From assembly GCF_020360975.1 (NCBI RefSeq), contig NW_025408676.1, forward strand, positions 1,364,001 through 1,428,000: a stretch of 64,000 nt of DNA. The letters run 5' to 3'. Both the position numbers and the translations under genes were made by a program. The number at the start of each line of letters is the position of its first letter. The stretch's first letter is position 1. Positions 11,270 to 22,246 of this stretch are shown here, piece by piece. Below the pieces are notes generated by a model. That model ran no database searches. It was not told where the DNA came from and saw nothing but the letters and a program-made list of their open reading frames with translations. Source of the stretch: Hirsutella rhossiliensis. Taxonomy: Eukaryota > Ascomycota > Sordariomycetes > Hypocreales > Ophiocordycipitaceae.

Positions 11270-12700
11270 ATAATAAGACCCCCTTAAAGTAGTATATAAA
11301 GTATAAAAGGGAGTAACCTAAGGCTTATAAGGAGTATAAGGACTATTACTATTATAAGAAGCTTAATAACGACTAGTTTAGCTTAACCTTAAACTTAAAC
11401 TAAAGCTAGCTTAAACGGCTAGCTTATAAAATAAAGTAATAATTAAGGTCTATATTAAAGTAAGACCTATATTAGCGGCGGTATATAGGCACTTACTATA
11501 GCCTATATTATAACCTTAGATCTAATTAAGGTTAAGACTAGTAATAATCTTAGCTAAGACTAAACCGCGATAGCTATAAAGATACTATAAAATAAAGTTA
11601 AGAGCGCTAATAAGATTAGTAAATAATATAAAATAAAGATACTTTAAGGTAGGCTTAGCGCTAAGAGAACTACTAAGCTATAGCTTAGCGTTAAAACTAA
11701 TAAAGGGAAATATAGTAAGCTCCTAAGCTAGCTTTATAATAACTATAGGTATAGTATTAATAATAAACTCCTTAGCCTTAGCTTTAAATAAGGCCTTATA
11801 CGCGGTAGCTACCTTACCCTTACCTTTACCCTTCCTTTTATTAAAAGGGACTAAAGCTAAACTAAGCTTAGTAAAATTAAAACCGCTATCTTTACTATTA
11901 AGGCCGTTATTAGTAATAAGATAAAAATAGTTAGTAAGATTATTAACCGCTATAAAAGTCTTTTAAGTAACTAAGAGCGACTTAAGCTTAACCTAAGCTA
12001 AGGTCTTAATAGTATCGCTAAACTTACTTCAGTACTTTTTAAGGACTTATATATATAATAAGTATTATCTATAAAATAAGTAAAAGCTAATATAAGTATC
12101 TTAATATTCTTAGTAACTATAGCTAAACTAAGGGTAGACTTACTTAACGCGCTCTTACTTTTAATAGTAAGGGCCTTTTAACTAACGTAAATATAAGTTT
12201 CTAAAATAGTATAATAAAAGCGCTCTTATACTAAACCCTTAATAAAGGAAGGGCTATTAACCTTAAACTATACTTAGTAAAAGGTATATATAGCCTCCTT
12301 ACCTTTAAAGGTAATTTAAAATATAGATTAATAGTAAACTTAAATAGTATTATAATAAGAAAGGGTTACTTACTTAATAATAAGACTAATTAAAGTTAGT
12401 ATAAGCGATATATACTTTAGCTTTTATAGCTATTAAAGTTAGCTAAAAATACTAAAGGTAAGACTAACTTAAGATAAAACTAAGATTAATATTTATAAGA
12501 CTAGTTTTAATAGCTAGTAAGGACTTATAGGTAAGCTTACTAGTAAAACGCTTAATATATATAAAATATAAAATAAAGCGCTTTAATCTTATTATAGTAG
12601 TAACTTTCTTATAAAGAGGGGGTTTTAAAGGAGGTAAGCTATTACTACCTAAGTTAGCTTTTTAATTAGATATTATAATATAGTAATAAGTAAACTAAAT
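11270..12700 (-). pseudogene. Frame antisense to LINE L1 3' region
   Basis: The minus strand holds a degraded frame homologous to the better preserved plus-strand frame in L3 (57.5-59.0 kb). Shared segments are TIKTLA, a KGKGKGK linker near 11,840, LVLAKIITSLNLN and SYRGL. It lies opposite to the LINE RT. I recognise no family. The region is GC-richer than its surroundings in the L3 copy and several frames are fairly open, so coding is possible but not shown. Confidence 0.35.
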
Positions 12701-13426
12701 ATAGTACTAAGGAGACCTAAAGTTATAAAAATAAAGCGGGCGAGGTAGTAGTTAAGCTTATAAAAAAGATAGATAATAAAGAGATAAGAGGAGGTATAAA
12801 TAAAACTAAGAAGGGAAGGTAGGTATATATATATATAAGCTAAGCGCGCGTAATTAATAACTATATAATAAAAGGTAAATATAGGCTGCCGCGCTTTTAA
12901 TTAAGAAGCCGCGTAGTTAAATAGGAACCGATTTATAGTTAATAAAGCTAGCCGACTAAATTTCGATTAGCCGGCCCTACTTAAGAGCGACCTATATTAG
13001 CGCCTAGCTTAGTAACCGGATATTACTTACCTTACTAACTAATAGACTAATAAGCTAACGTAACTATAGCTATATAGCTATAATATAGGAGCTATAGTAA
13101 ATAAAGGCGCTTATAAGTTAGGCCCTTAAATAAAGACTACTACCTATAACCCTAGGCTTAGGCTAGCGAGCTTAGGCCGCGGCCGCTTAAGATAGTAGTA
13201 GCTATAGCCTAAGAGGGCTTATACTAAGATATAATAGCGCGGGAGGAGCCTATAGTAGCTAGTATAAGTTTCCTATATACTACTACTATAACCTTATTTA
13301 AAGTAAACCTATACTAAAAGAAGGGGGGGTTTTCCTTTAAGTACTTTAGTTTTTCCCTCTTATTTACTATTAAAGTTTTAAATACCTTTAGCTAAGTCCT
13401 TAGTTTAATCTTAATAATAATAATAT
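12700..13426 (+). repeat. LINE L1 3' end with TAA-repeat tail
   Basis: This segment matches the reverse complement of 56,862-57,500. It ends with a tract resembling TTTTCCTTTAAGTACTTTAG, then CTAAGTCCTTAGTTTAATC and TAATAATAATA. The last roughly 130 bp are shared with the short elements N1 and N2. The repeat tail marks the 3' end used for target-primed reverse transcription. Confidence 0.7.
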
Positions 13427-13429
13427 ATT

Positions 13430-14150
13430 AAATAGTAAACTATATACCTTTATAAAAATAGCCCTTTTCTTTATAATATATAGCTTTAAACTACCCTTAT
13501 TAGTTACTTTTACTATAAATATAATAGTAAAGTAATATAGTAATTTATTACTAAAAGGCTATACCTTTATATTTATATAAAAGTTATAAGAGACTATAAA
13601 TTATTATTAATTTATAATAGCTACTATAATATAAAATTAAGAGTAGTATACTAATATACTTAAGGCTTTAAGAGATAGGTTTATAGTTAGAGATAAAGTA
13701 TAGCTAGACCTTTATAATTATAAGTTAGTATAATTAAAAAAGAAGCTTAACTAACTATATATAAAGTTTATAGTATAAAAGGTTATTAGCTTATAAGTTA
13801 TAGAGCTTAATAGTCTCTTAATAAGGGTTTATAATAAGATTAATATAGACTTTTTTTTATAAAGCTTCCTTTAACTTACTACTTAAATAAAAAGTAATAA
13901 ACGCTTAACTACTTATAATTAAAGTAAAAAAAAAGATAAGTTTAAGGTTAAAGAGATATAAGCTATATACTAAAAAAAGGTTAGTAAAAGGAAATACTAA
14001 GAGGTTCTTATTAAGTAGTATAGGTATTTTAACCTTATATAAAAACCTATATATAAGTTTATAAGAGCTATAGCTTTTAATAAGTTTAAGGCCTTATATA
14101 AGCTAATAAATAAAAATAATAAACTAATAAACTATTAATAGTAGCTTAAG
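13430..14150 (+). pseudogene. Gypsy integrase C-terminus and chromodomain (A2)
   Basis: Collinear with A4 20,310-21,010. Segments such as FIVRDKV, LKKKLN and RVYNKIN are recognisable, then the chromodomain-like KFKVKEI near 13,935. Stops at Gln codons are frequent, and low-complexity A/T changes are more numerous than in A4. Confidence 0.72.
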
Positions 14151-14266
14151 CTAGGACTATTAAGTAAGTAAAGTAAAGTAAGTAGTTATAGTAATATAAG
14201 TATAATAATATAAGTAAAGATAAAAATAGTATTTATTTTAAAGTAAAGCTTTTAAACTTCCTAAGC

Positions 14267-15155
14267 TTATTTTTTATTATTACTCTTACTCTTATTATTA
14301 TTATTATTATTATCCTTATTAGCTTTTTCCTTTTCTTTAATAGCGGTAGCGGCGCTCTTTAATATATTAAGTTAGCTATCTAAGCTTATAAGCTAGTTAG
14401 TAGTAGCGGCGGCTTTAAGGGTAAAGGGGCGGTAGCTAGCTTTAGTAGTAGCGGTAAAAGTAAGAGTAGTAGTAGTAGCGGGCATAACTAAGGGGACCGC
14501 TAATAAGGTAATAGAAGTAGTATCCTTAGTACTAAGAGAGTAAATAGTAAAAGTAAAAGAGTAAAGGAAGAAGAACTTACTTAAAGATAAGCCCTTAATG
14601 CTTTAAAGTATAGAGGTTATAATAAGCGGCTATAGTAGCGGTAAGGCGCTTCTTAGTAGCCCCTTATACCTACTTATATATACTAGCCTTTTAAGCTAAT
14701 ACTATAGTAAGTAAGATAAAAGGCGCTGTCTTATAAGTATAGCTAATATATATATACTAGTAATAACTATTATTATAGTAACGCTTAACTTAATTAATAT
14801 AAAGGAGCTCTTATAATATATACTATATATAGAGGGCTATATAAGCGCTTCTAGCTTAGACCTAGCGCTTATACTTAAAGAGGTTAATAAAAGATATTTA
14901 TTATACTTACTTAACTATAAACTTATAAGGGTAGTAAAGATAAAAGTAAGAGCTAAGGGGCTAGGCGTTATAAGTAATAGTAAGGATAGTATTATTACCT
15001 TAAAAGGTAATATAAAGGTAGCTAGCGTAGCGGAGGTAGTAATAGTAGCGGTAAGCGTAATAGTAAGGGTATAAGTAAGAGTAGCGGTAGTAGCGGAGCT
15101 ATTATTAGCTATACTTAGTATAGTATTAATAAATAACTTTATATACTTTAAGAAG
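14267..15155 (-). pseudogene. Antisense ORF of A2, N-terminus cut off by Copia
   Basis: This is the same antisense frame as in A1, with its stop at 14,267-14,269. The Asn-rich tail and Ala-rich segments are recognisable, and the long middle part missing from A4 is present. Copia C1 inserted at 15,155/27,658 inside the N-terminal coding part; the rest lies at 27,658-27,710. Confidence 0.4.
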
Positions 15156-15723
15156 TATAAGGAATAGTATTCCTACTATAAATAAAGTAGCTATAATATA
15201 CTCTCCTAATTATATAAGCTAATAAGTAGTATATTAATTATAGATAAAACCTTATCTTATAGAGTAAGAATTACTTATTATTTTATATATTATTATATAT
15301 TAAACGGGTTGCTAGTTATCGTATAATTAGGAATTAAAGGAATAGAGCTAGCTTAGAATACTAGCTAAGACCTCTTAAAAATATTAGTATAACTAACCTC
15401 CTTTAAATACGAATATTAATAGAACTAAGATACTTTTAGATTTACTTAAGCTATTATAGAATTCCTTAGTCTTAGGGCTATATAATAGCTTAAATCTAGT
15501 CCTAAAAGGTTCTTCTATTTAGCTATAATTATCTATATAAGATAGTATATCCGCTAGTAAATAAATAAAGAATTATTAACTTTAATACCTCTTCTATATA
15601 CTAATATATTACTAATAAATTCTATTAAAAATCCTACCTTATACTCCTTCTTCCCTTCTATTATATAGTCTTACGTAATTCCTTAATTTCCTAAAATTCC
15701 GCTTTTACTTATATACCTTTAAA
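15156..15723 (+). repeat. 5' LTR of Copia C1
   Basis: 568 bp. It starts TATAAGGAATAG (TGTAAGGAAC before RIP) and ends TATACCTTTAAA. Nearly every CA and TG that survives in the 3' LTR is changed here. Confidence 0.9.
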
Positions 15724-15735
15724 GGTTATAAGCCT
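15724..15735 (+). promoter_or_regulatory. Primer binding site, half-tRNA iMet type
   Basis: GGTTATAAGCCT directly follows the LTR. Reversing RIP gives GGTTATGAGCCC, complementary to the anticodon stem-loop of initiator tRNA-Met. Priming from an internally cut initiator tRNA is known for Copia and several fungal Copia elements. Confidence 0.7.
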
Positions 15736-15793
15736 AGCTTACTCCTTTTAAGCTAGGAAATTAACTTATACCTTTAAAATTCCTCGTTAAAAT

Positions 15794-15979
15794 TATAAGA
15801 GTCTTTAACTATTATAGGTTATAGGCTTAGGCTATAGCCTAAGCTATATAGTTACGTATAAAGGGCTGGATCCTATATATATATATATAGGCTAGCCGCG
15901 TATAGAAGAGCTCTATATAGCTTATTAATATTATCCTATAGATAGTACCTATATATACGCCTCTACTTACTTTATAATA
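15794..15979 (+). repeat. 5' LTR of Gypsy A4
   Basis: 186 bp, from TATAAGAGTC to TTTATAATA (TG...CA before RIP). It contains a palindromic stretch around TTAGGCTATAGCCTAAG and an AT microsatellite near 15,870. Confidence 0.92.
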
Positions 15980-16059
15980 GTATAAGCTATTAACTAATAG
16001 ATTTAATAGATATCTCCCTACAAAGGGCGCCGCTTTCCTAAGGGAGTACCCCGCTACCC

Positions 16060-17190
16060 CTTAAGCGGATAGGAAGTATCGTAGCTATCCTAGAAGCGAT
16101 TAAAAGGGCAACGGCTAGCGAGAAGAATAAGGTTCTCGCTATACTAAGGGAGCTATCTACGAGACTAGCGTTAACCCCTACGACCTCCGTAATACTAGTT
16201 ACGGCGGTAGTACTACCGATATAAAAGCCGCTTTTATAGCCGACTTAGGATAGTAAGCTTAAGTCCTTTTACTTCTTCCTTAGCCGGCTATAGATAAAGT
16301 TTATAATAAACGAGAAATAGGGCCTAAACGGCTATTGTAATATAGCGTAGTATTCGCTCCTTTATACGCTACCGGAGCCCTAGATATAGAGGATCTCTAG
16401 ATTCTAAGATAAGGGCGGCCCTAGGGGCAAACGCGACCTATAGGACTTCTTTTAATACCTTATATATATATTCGGTAATATATAGGAGCGGGAGAAAGCG
16501 TAGGATAGGCTATAGACCCTTAGGTAAAAGGATAGGTAGTCCTTTAGCGAATTCCTCCTTAACTTTAAAGAGACGCTCTTATAGGCGGCGGGAACTATAA
16601 TATAAGAAGATAGCGCGAAGCTTATATAATTATAGAACTTAATTACGCTAGCTTTATAAGAGCTACTTATCCTAGTAATTATACCTACTAACTACGGCGA
16701 GTATATAAGCCGGTTAATAAAGGTAGTATAGGGCTATAAGTAAACGCCGCGTTTCTAAAAGCTTTATAAGCGTACGCCGTATAGCGGTAATAGGATTACC
16801 GCCCCTCTATAAGAGGAATAGCTAACTATCGATATAAATAGGGATACCTTAATATCGGCTACTTATATAGACTAAGCTAAACGCGGTAGGAAGTTATTAT
16901 CGAATATTCCTTATACTATTCCGCTCTCTAAGTAGCGGGCGAAGTAGGTAATAAGTAAGGAAATTAAGAAAAGGAAGGCTAACGGCCGCTACTTATATTA
17001 TAGCGCGTCTATATACTTTATATTAAAATGCCCTTTCCTTTTAGCTAAGCGGCCTATAGTAGTTTAAGTAGCGAAGATAGAACCGCTCCTTACCTTAAAC
17101 GATAAAGAGGACTCCGCGCCCTTAGGCTTAGAGGAAAAATAGTAGCTCTAGAGTAAAGATAAGCTCTAGAGCCTTAATTACTAGCACTAG
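16060..17190 (+). pseudogene. Gag polyprotein of Gypsy A4
   Basis: The frame starts near 16,060 (exact ATG lost). It includes an N-terminal region with AILEAIKRATASEKNKVLA, a capsid-like middle with FFLSRL.IKFIINEK, and a CX2CX4HX4C zinc knuckle at 16,990-17,031. Three knuckle residues read Tyr (TAT/TAC), but the last Cys codon TGC is still intact. Stops are at likely Gln codons. Gag would form the particle in which reverse transcription takes place. Confidence 0.75.
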
Positions 17191-20100
17191 TAAAGGAGAA
17201 GGAGGAATTATCCGCCTATATAGAAGAGGAGCCTATTTTAATATAGGTTATAATTAATAACTCCTTGCCTATCGCCGCCCTTATAAACGAGGGCTACTAG
17301 TACTACGCTATAGTTAACGAGGCGCTTACGCGAGAGATATAAGTACTAGTAGAAAAGATCGCCCTAAGGCGAGTAAAGGGCGCCTTAAGCGTAATAAAGG
17401 GTATAGTAATTAGGGGTATTATATAGCTAGCTATAAAGGTCGACGGCTACTATAAGCTTATCGTAGCCTATATAATCCCTTAACTAAAGTTTCCCTTAAT
17501 CCTTAGGAAACCTTAGTTATTATATATAGAGTTATACTTAGTTCTATACTAAAAGAAGCTATAGTTTAGGCCTACGTAATAGTAGGTCTACTATAATAAC
17601 GGTTTTATAAGCGTAGGACTAAGCGTATAAGCTTTATACTTAGCCTAAAAAGTCCTTACCTCTATCTTTATAGGAACTATATAATAGGTAGAGTAGGAGG
17701 AAGGCTAGGTAGCGGCTAACGTAATAGTCTACGTAGTTAGCCTAGTAGATATCGATAAGGCCCTTTAAATAAAGAAGCTAAAGTCGCCCGCTAAGCTATA
17801 GTAGTAGATACTAAAGCGCTTTTATAACCTCCTACTACTATTTAAGTCCTAGGAAGTAAATAAGCTTAACTTATATAAGCTAAGGGTAGATTATAAGATC
17901 GTACTTTATATTAATAAGAAGGGGTAAGAACTACCTATACTATTTAGACCGCTATATAGTATATTATATATAGAGCTACTAGTACTAAAGAAAATACTAA
18001 GGGACCTCTTAGATAAGGGTTTTATTTAAGTAAGTAGCTCTAAAGTAAGAACGCTAGTCCTATTTATATATAAACTAAGAGGCGGGATATAGTTCTATTA
18101 TAATTATAAGGCTTTAAACGTAATTATAAGGCTAGACCGCTACCCCTTACCCTTAATCTTAGATACGCTCTATAACCTTTTAAAGGCAAAGTAGTTTATA
18201 AAGCTAGATATAAAATAGGCGTTTTATAAGGTATAGATCTTAGAGGGTAACGAGTAAAAGACAGCGTTCTATATACGCTATAGCTTATTTAAGTAGCTTA
18301 TAACGCCCTTTAGCCTATTAAGAGCGCCCGCTACCTTTTAGCGTTATATTAATAATATACTTTATAACTTCCTCGATAAGTTCGCCTTTATATATATAGA
18401 TAATATCCTTATCTATATAAGCGGCTCCTACGAGGACTATATATAGAAAGTATAAAGGGTCCTAGAGCGCCTTTAACTTTATAAGCTTTACCTCGACCTA
18501 GAAAAGTACGAATTTAGGGTTAAGAGGGTTAAGTACCTAGGCTTTATTATTTATATAAGTATAGGTATATAGGTAGATCCTATAAAGATCTAAGCGATCT
18601 AGGACTAAGCGGCCCTAACTACCTAAATAGGTATATAGAGCTTCCTTAAGTTCGCGAACTATTATAGGATATTTATTAAGGGCTTCTCTTATATTATAAT
18701 GCCCTTAAACGAGATTACTAAGAAGCGGACCGCTTTTTATTAAGGGCCTATATAAGAAGGAGCGTTCTATACGCTTAAGGACCTTTTCTCGTAAGCCCTA
18801 GTACTACTTTAGTAGGACTTCGACCGGTCTATATTAGTTAAAGCGGACTATAGCGGCTAGGTACTTAAAGGAACGCTCTCTTAAGAGGTAGATAGGTAGA
18901 AGTAACTAGTAGCGTTCTACTCCTATAAGCTAACCCTAGTAAAGCGGAATTACGCTATTTATAATAAGGAGATACTAGCGATTATTAGCTACCTTAAGCG
19001 ATAATAAGCAGAGCTCTAAAGCTATAAGAGCTTTAAAGTTCTTATAGACTATAAGAACCTTAAGTACTTTATAACCCGCTAGTACCTCTTAAAGCGGTAA
19101 GCCTACTAAGCGGAGTATCTCTTATACTTTAACTTCTCGATTAAGTACCGCCTTAAGTAGGACTCTATAGTCTTAGACGCGCTTTCTTAGAAAGATTAGG
19201 ACTAGCTAATAGGAGTAGATATCGAGGCCTAGGATCTATAGCTTATCTTATAAGAAGCGCTATAGACTTATATAGGAGCTTCCTTAGTAAAGGAAGGCGC
19301 GGTATTAGTAGACGAGCTTCCCTTTATACCTTTACTACTAAATAAGCTTCCCTTAGCGCCTTTACCTTAGTCTAGTAAGAAGGGATAGACCGGCCTAAGG
19401 GCACGCGCGGCGAGAGTATTCTAAGATATAGCCCTTTAACGCTTATAGGATAGGATAGCGGCTCTAGACTATACCTATAAGAGCATACGCCGCGCTATAG
19501 AGTCCGGCGCTTAATACCTAGATCTAAAGCTAAAGCTAAAGGTATAGGTAGCTAACTACTATATCGACCTATAGGGGTATCTATACTAGCGGGGGAGACT
19601 ATAAGTACCGGGCGCACTATATACTATAAAAGCTAAGGAGAAGGATAGACCGCCGGAGCTAAATAAATAGAACGAGCTCTAAGGGAAGCTAGTCTAGCTT
19701 ATTTATAACTCTACTATTATAGGTTACCTAGGTAGGCAAGGTATAGCGGTAGGCCTTATAAGGGACTTTTACTAGCCCTTCCTATAGTACTATATTCGTC
19801 GCTTCTTTTATAACTATAATATTTATAGCTATATAAAGATGTAAAGGGCGTAGCTTAAAGGGCTACTTAAGTAGCTTTTAGTACTAAACTAGTTCTATAT
19901 ATATATATAGATAGACTTTATAATAGACCTCCCGCTTATAAAAGGCAGTAACCGCTATATATAGGTAGTTAAGGACCGACTTAGTAAATTAGTAGTACTA
20001 AAGCTAATACTATTTATAGATATAAAAGCTTATATAAAGCGCTTCCTTTAGTATTAGGCCTACTTATATAGCTAGCCGGCCTTTATTATAAGTAATAGAG

Positions 20101-21010
20101 GGTTAAACTAAACTAGCCGCTTTTAGTAGTACTTATACTAGCTACTTTAGATTATATAGCTACTTAGTATAGCTTATTACCTATAGACTAACGGGGGACC
20201 TAAGAGGGTTAACTAGAAAGCGTAAGCGTACTTATAGGTAGTTATAGCTCGTAACTAAGTAAACTAAGACCGCTAGCTCCCCGCTACCTAGCTTACGCTA
20301 AATAGTAGACCGTAATCCTTTATTTAAATAGCCCCCTTCTTTATAATATATAGCTTTAAGCCGCCTTTCTTAATCCTATTTACCGCTAACGTAGTAGCGG
20401 AGTAGTATAGTAGTATATTACTAAAGAGCCGCGCTTCCGCGTTTATATAAAAGCTATAAGAAACTATAGAATACTACTAATCTATAATAGCCGCGGCGGT
20501 ATAAGATTAAGAGTAGTACGCTAATAAGACTAAGGCGCTAGCGGATAGGTTTATAGTAGGAGATAAGGTATAGCTTAACCTCTATAACTATAGGTTAGTA
20601 TAACTAAAAAAGAAACTAAACTAGCTATATATAAAGTTTATAGTAAAAAGGGTTATTAGCTTATAGGTAGTTAAGCTCGATAGTCTCCTAATAAGGGTTT
20701 ATAATAAGATTAACGTTAACCTTCTTTACTAAGCCTCCTTTAACCCGCTACCTAGATAAGAAATAGCGGACGCTTAACCGCCTATAATTAAAGTAGAAGG
20801 GGATAACGAATTTAAGGTTAAGGAGATACGGGCTATATACTAGAAGAAGGTAAGCTAGGGGATATACTAAGAGGTTCTCGTTAAGTAGCGCGGGTACCTT
20901 AACCTTATATAAAAACCTATATATAAGTTTATAGGAGCTATAGCCCTTAATAAGTTTAAGACCTTATATAGACTAGTAAACGAGAATAATAAACTAATAG
21001 ACTATTAATA
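17190..21010 (+). pseudogene. Pol polyprotein of Gypsy A4 (PR-RT-RH-IN-chromodomain)
   Basis: Domain order: a protease-like segment near 17,270-17,350 (INEGY.YYAIVNEALA) and RT from about 17,860, with YEFRVKRVKYLGFI downstream of the catalytic YIDNIL near 18,390 (second Asp changed to Asn by RIP). RNase H follows at about 18,780-19,250 and an HHCC integrase zinc region near 19,700-19,830. The integrase core starts near 19,910 and a terminal chromodomain near 20,810-20,990 has EFKVKEI and EVLVK. Length and order fit chromoviruses. Stops are almost only TAA/TAG at Gln/Trp sites. Some segments need a frame change between 18,640 and 19,300, so small indels are also present. Confidence 0.85.
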
Positions 21011-21136
21011 GTAGCCTAGACTAAGACTATAAAATAGGTAAAGCGGAGTAGGTAGTTACGGTAATATAAGCGTAATAATATAGGCGGAGATAAAAATAGC
21101 GTTTATTTTAAGGTAGAGCCCTTAGACTTCCTAAGC

Positions 21137-21487
21137 TTATTCCTTATTATTACCCTCGCCCTCGCTATTATTATTATTATTATCCTCGTTAGCCTCCTCC
21201 TCCTCCTTAGTAGCGGCGGCGGCGCTCTCTAGCGCGCTAAGATAGCCCTCTAGGCCTATAAGCTAGTTAGCGGCGGCGGCGGCTTTAGGGGCGGAGGGGC
21301 GGCGGCTAGCTTCGGCGGCGGCGGTAGGGGTAGTAGTAGCGGCGGCGGTAGGCGCGGTAGTAGGGGCGCGGGTAGGAGCAACGGCAGCGGCGGAGTCGTC
21401 GTCGGCCGTGCCTAGCACGGCGTCGACGAACGACTCTATACGCTTTAAGAAGGAGGAGGCGGGGGAGGGGGAGGTAGATATATCTAT
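21137..21487 (-). pseudogene. Antisense ORF of A4, short form
   Basis: Opposite to pol, 116 codons are open with a single TAG. A possible start is ATA (ATG before RIP) at 21,487, and the stop TAA is at 21,137-21,139. In order it has a Ser/Pro-rich start, FLKRIESFVDAVLGTADDD, a long Ala/Thr/Pro-rich linker, LIGLEGYLSALES, then a Glu run, an Asn run and a final EGEGNNKE. Compared with A1-A3 about 180 codons of the middle are missing. I recognise no family. The frame also extends open upstream of 21,487. It lies in a GCGGCGG-rich stretch where chance open frames are commoner. Confidence 0.45.
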
Positions 21488-21639
21488 CGCGGAAGTTAGT
21501 ATTATAGATTACGGCCTCCTACTCTATAAGGTAGGGAACTTACTAGTTAAAGTTATTATTATTATTACTATTATTAGGGCTATTATTACTACTATAGCTA
21601 TTACTATAAGTATATATTAATAGAGCGGCCTATATAGCT

Positions 21640-22055
21640 AGGAACGAACTAACGCCCTAGGTAGAGTAGAACTTACCTATTACTATTACTATTACGGTTA
21701 AAAAAGGAAGAGAAGAAAGGGAAGGAGGAAGAGGGGGATGCCGCCTTATATACCCCTTAGTAAAGGAGGCTGCTTAAGGCTAAGGGGATAGGTAACCTAA
21801 GGCTTACGTAGGTCTAGGCCGGCCGCTAGCTACCTAAGGGCGTATATAATAGGTTACGCCCTTATTTAAATAGCTAGCCGGCTAATAAGTATAGAGCTAG
21901 GTTCCGGCTGCCTAGGCTAATAGGTATAGGGATAATAGGGCTAGTAGGGCTAGCACGATTAATAGGAAAGGGTAGGGTAGTACTAGCGGTATAGGCTTAA
22001 TAGTATAAAAGCTATTAATAGGGTAGCGCCGCGCCGCGCTTAAGGGAGGGTATTA
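21640..22055 (+). other. 3' untranslated region of A4
   Basis: No coding frame of any recognisable kind. It contains a purine-rich run around 21,700-21,740 and ends in AAGGGAGGG before the LTR, the likely polypurine tract. Confidence 0.6.
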
Positions 22056-22241
22056 TATAAGAGTCTTTAACTATTATAGGTTATAGGCTTAGGCTATAGC
22101 CTAAGCTATATAGTTATATATAGAGGGCCGGATCCTATATATATATATATAGGCTAGCTACGTATAGAAGAGCTCTATATAGCTTATTAATATTATGTTA
22201 TAAATAGCACTTATATATATACCTTTACTTACTTTATAATA
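22056..22241 (+). repeat. 3' LTR of Gypsy A4
   Basis: 186 bp, same length as the 5' LTR with a few transition differences. It is followed by GAAAT, the duplication, and then by Copia C1 sequence. Confidence 0.92.
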
Positions 22242-22246
22242 GAAAT

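Larger units (their letters stand above)
6962..13426 (+). mobile_element. Tad/I-like LINE copy L1, interrupted by T2
   Basis: This non-LTR retrotransposon is read on the plus strand. Its RT gene is split at 7,199/9,073 by the gag-only element T2, and its 3' end is a TAA-repeat tail at about 13,411-13,426. The tail type fits the I/Tad group. The 5' part is missing, probably because A1 inserted there and the rest lies off-window. Beyond the RT gene there is an unusually long region of about 2.4 kb shared with copy L3 at 56.9-59.0 kb. After the tail, Gypsy A2 integrase sequence begins, so L1 sits inside A2. Confidence 0.75.
15794..22241 (+). mobile_element. Complete Ty3/Gypsy element A4 (reference for family A)
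   Basis: This is the only full-length family A copy: 6,448 bp with identical-length 186-bp LTRs (15,794-15,979 and 22,056-22,241). It is flanked by AAAAT and GAAAT, one duplication in which a TpG became TpA on the left. It sits in Copia C1, just behind its primer site. Gag, protease, RT, RNase H, integrase and a chromodomain follow in the Ty3/Gypsy order, then an antisense frame. It is less RIP-mutated than A1-A3, consistent with being the youngest family A copy here. Confidence 0.92.

Noticed and set aside
21408..21620. 70-codon plus-strand open frame in the A4 3' region starting at GTG
   Set aside because: It overlaps the antisense frame, consists of Ile/Thr repeats from ATT/ACT triplets, and a one-base difference in A2 breaks it. 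I treat it as a low-complexity shadow.
22120..22160. AT microsatellites in the Gypsy A LTRs (TATATATATATA) as CRISPR-like or centromeric repeats
   Set aside because: They occur at one fixed place in each LTR and are ordinary LTR sequence; no regularly spaced repeat-spacer pattern exists.
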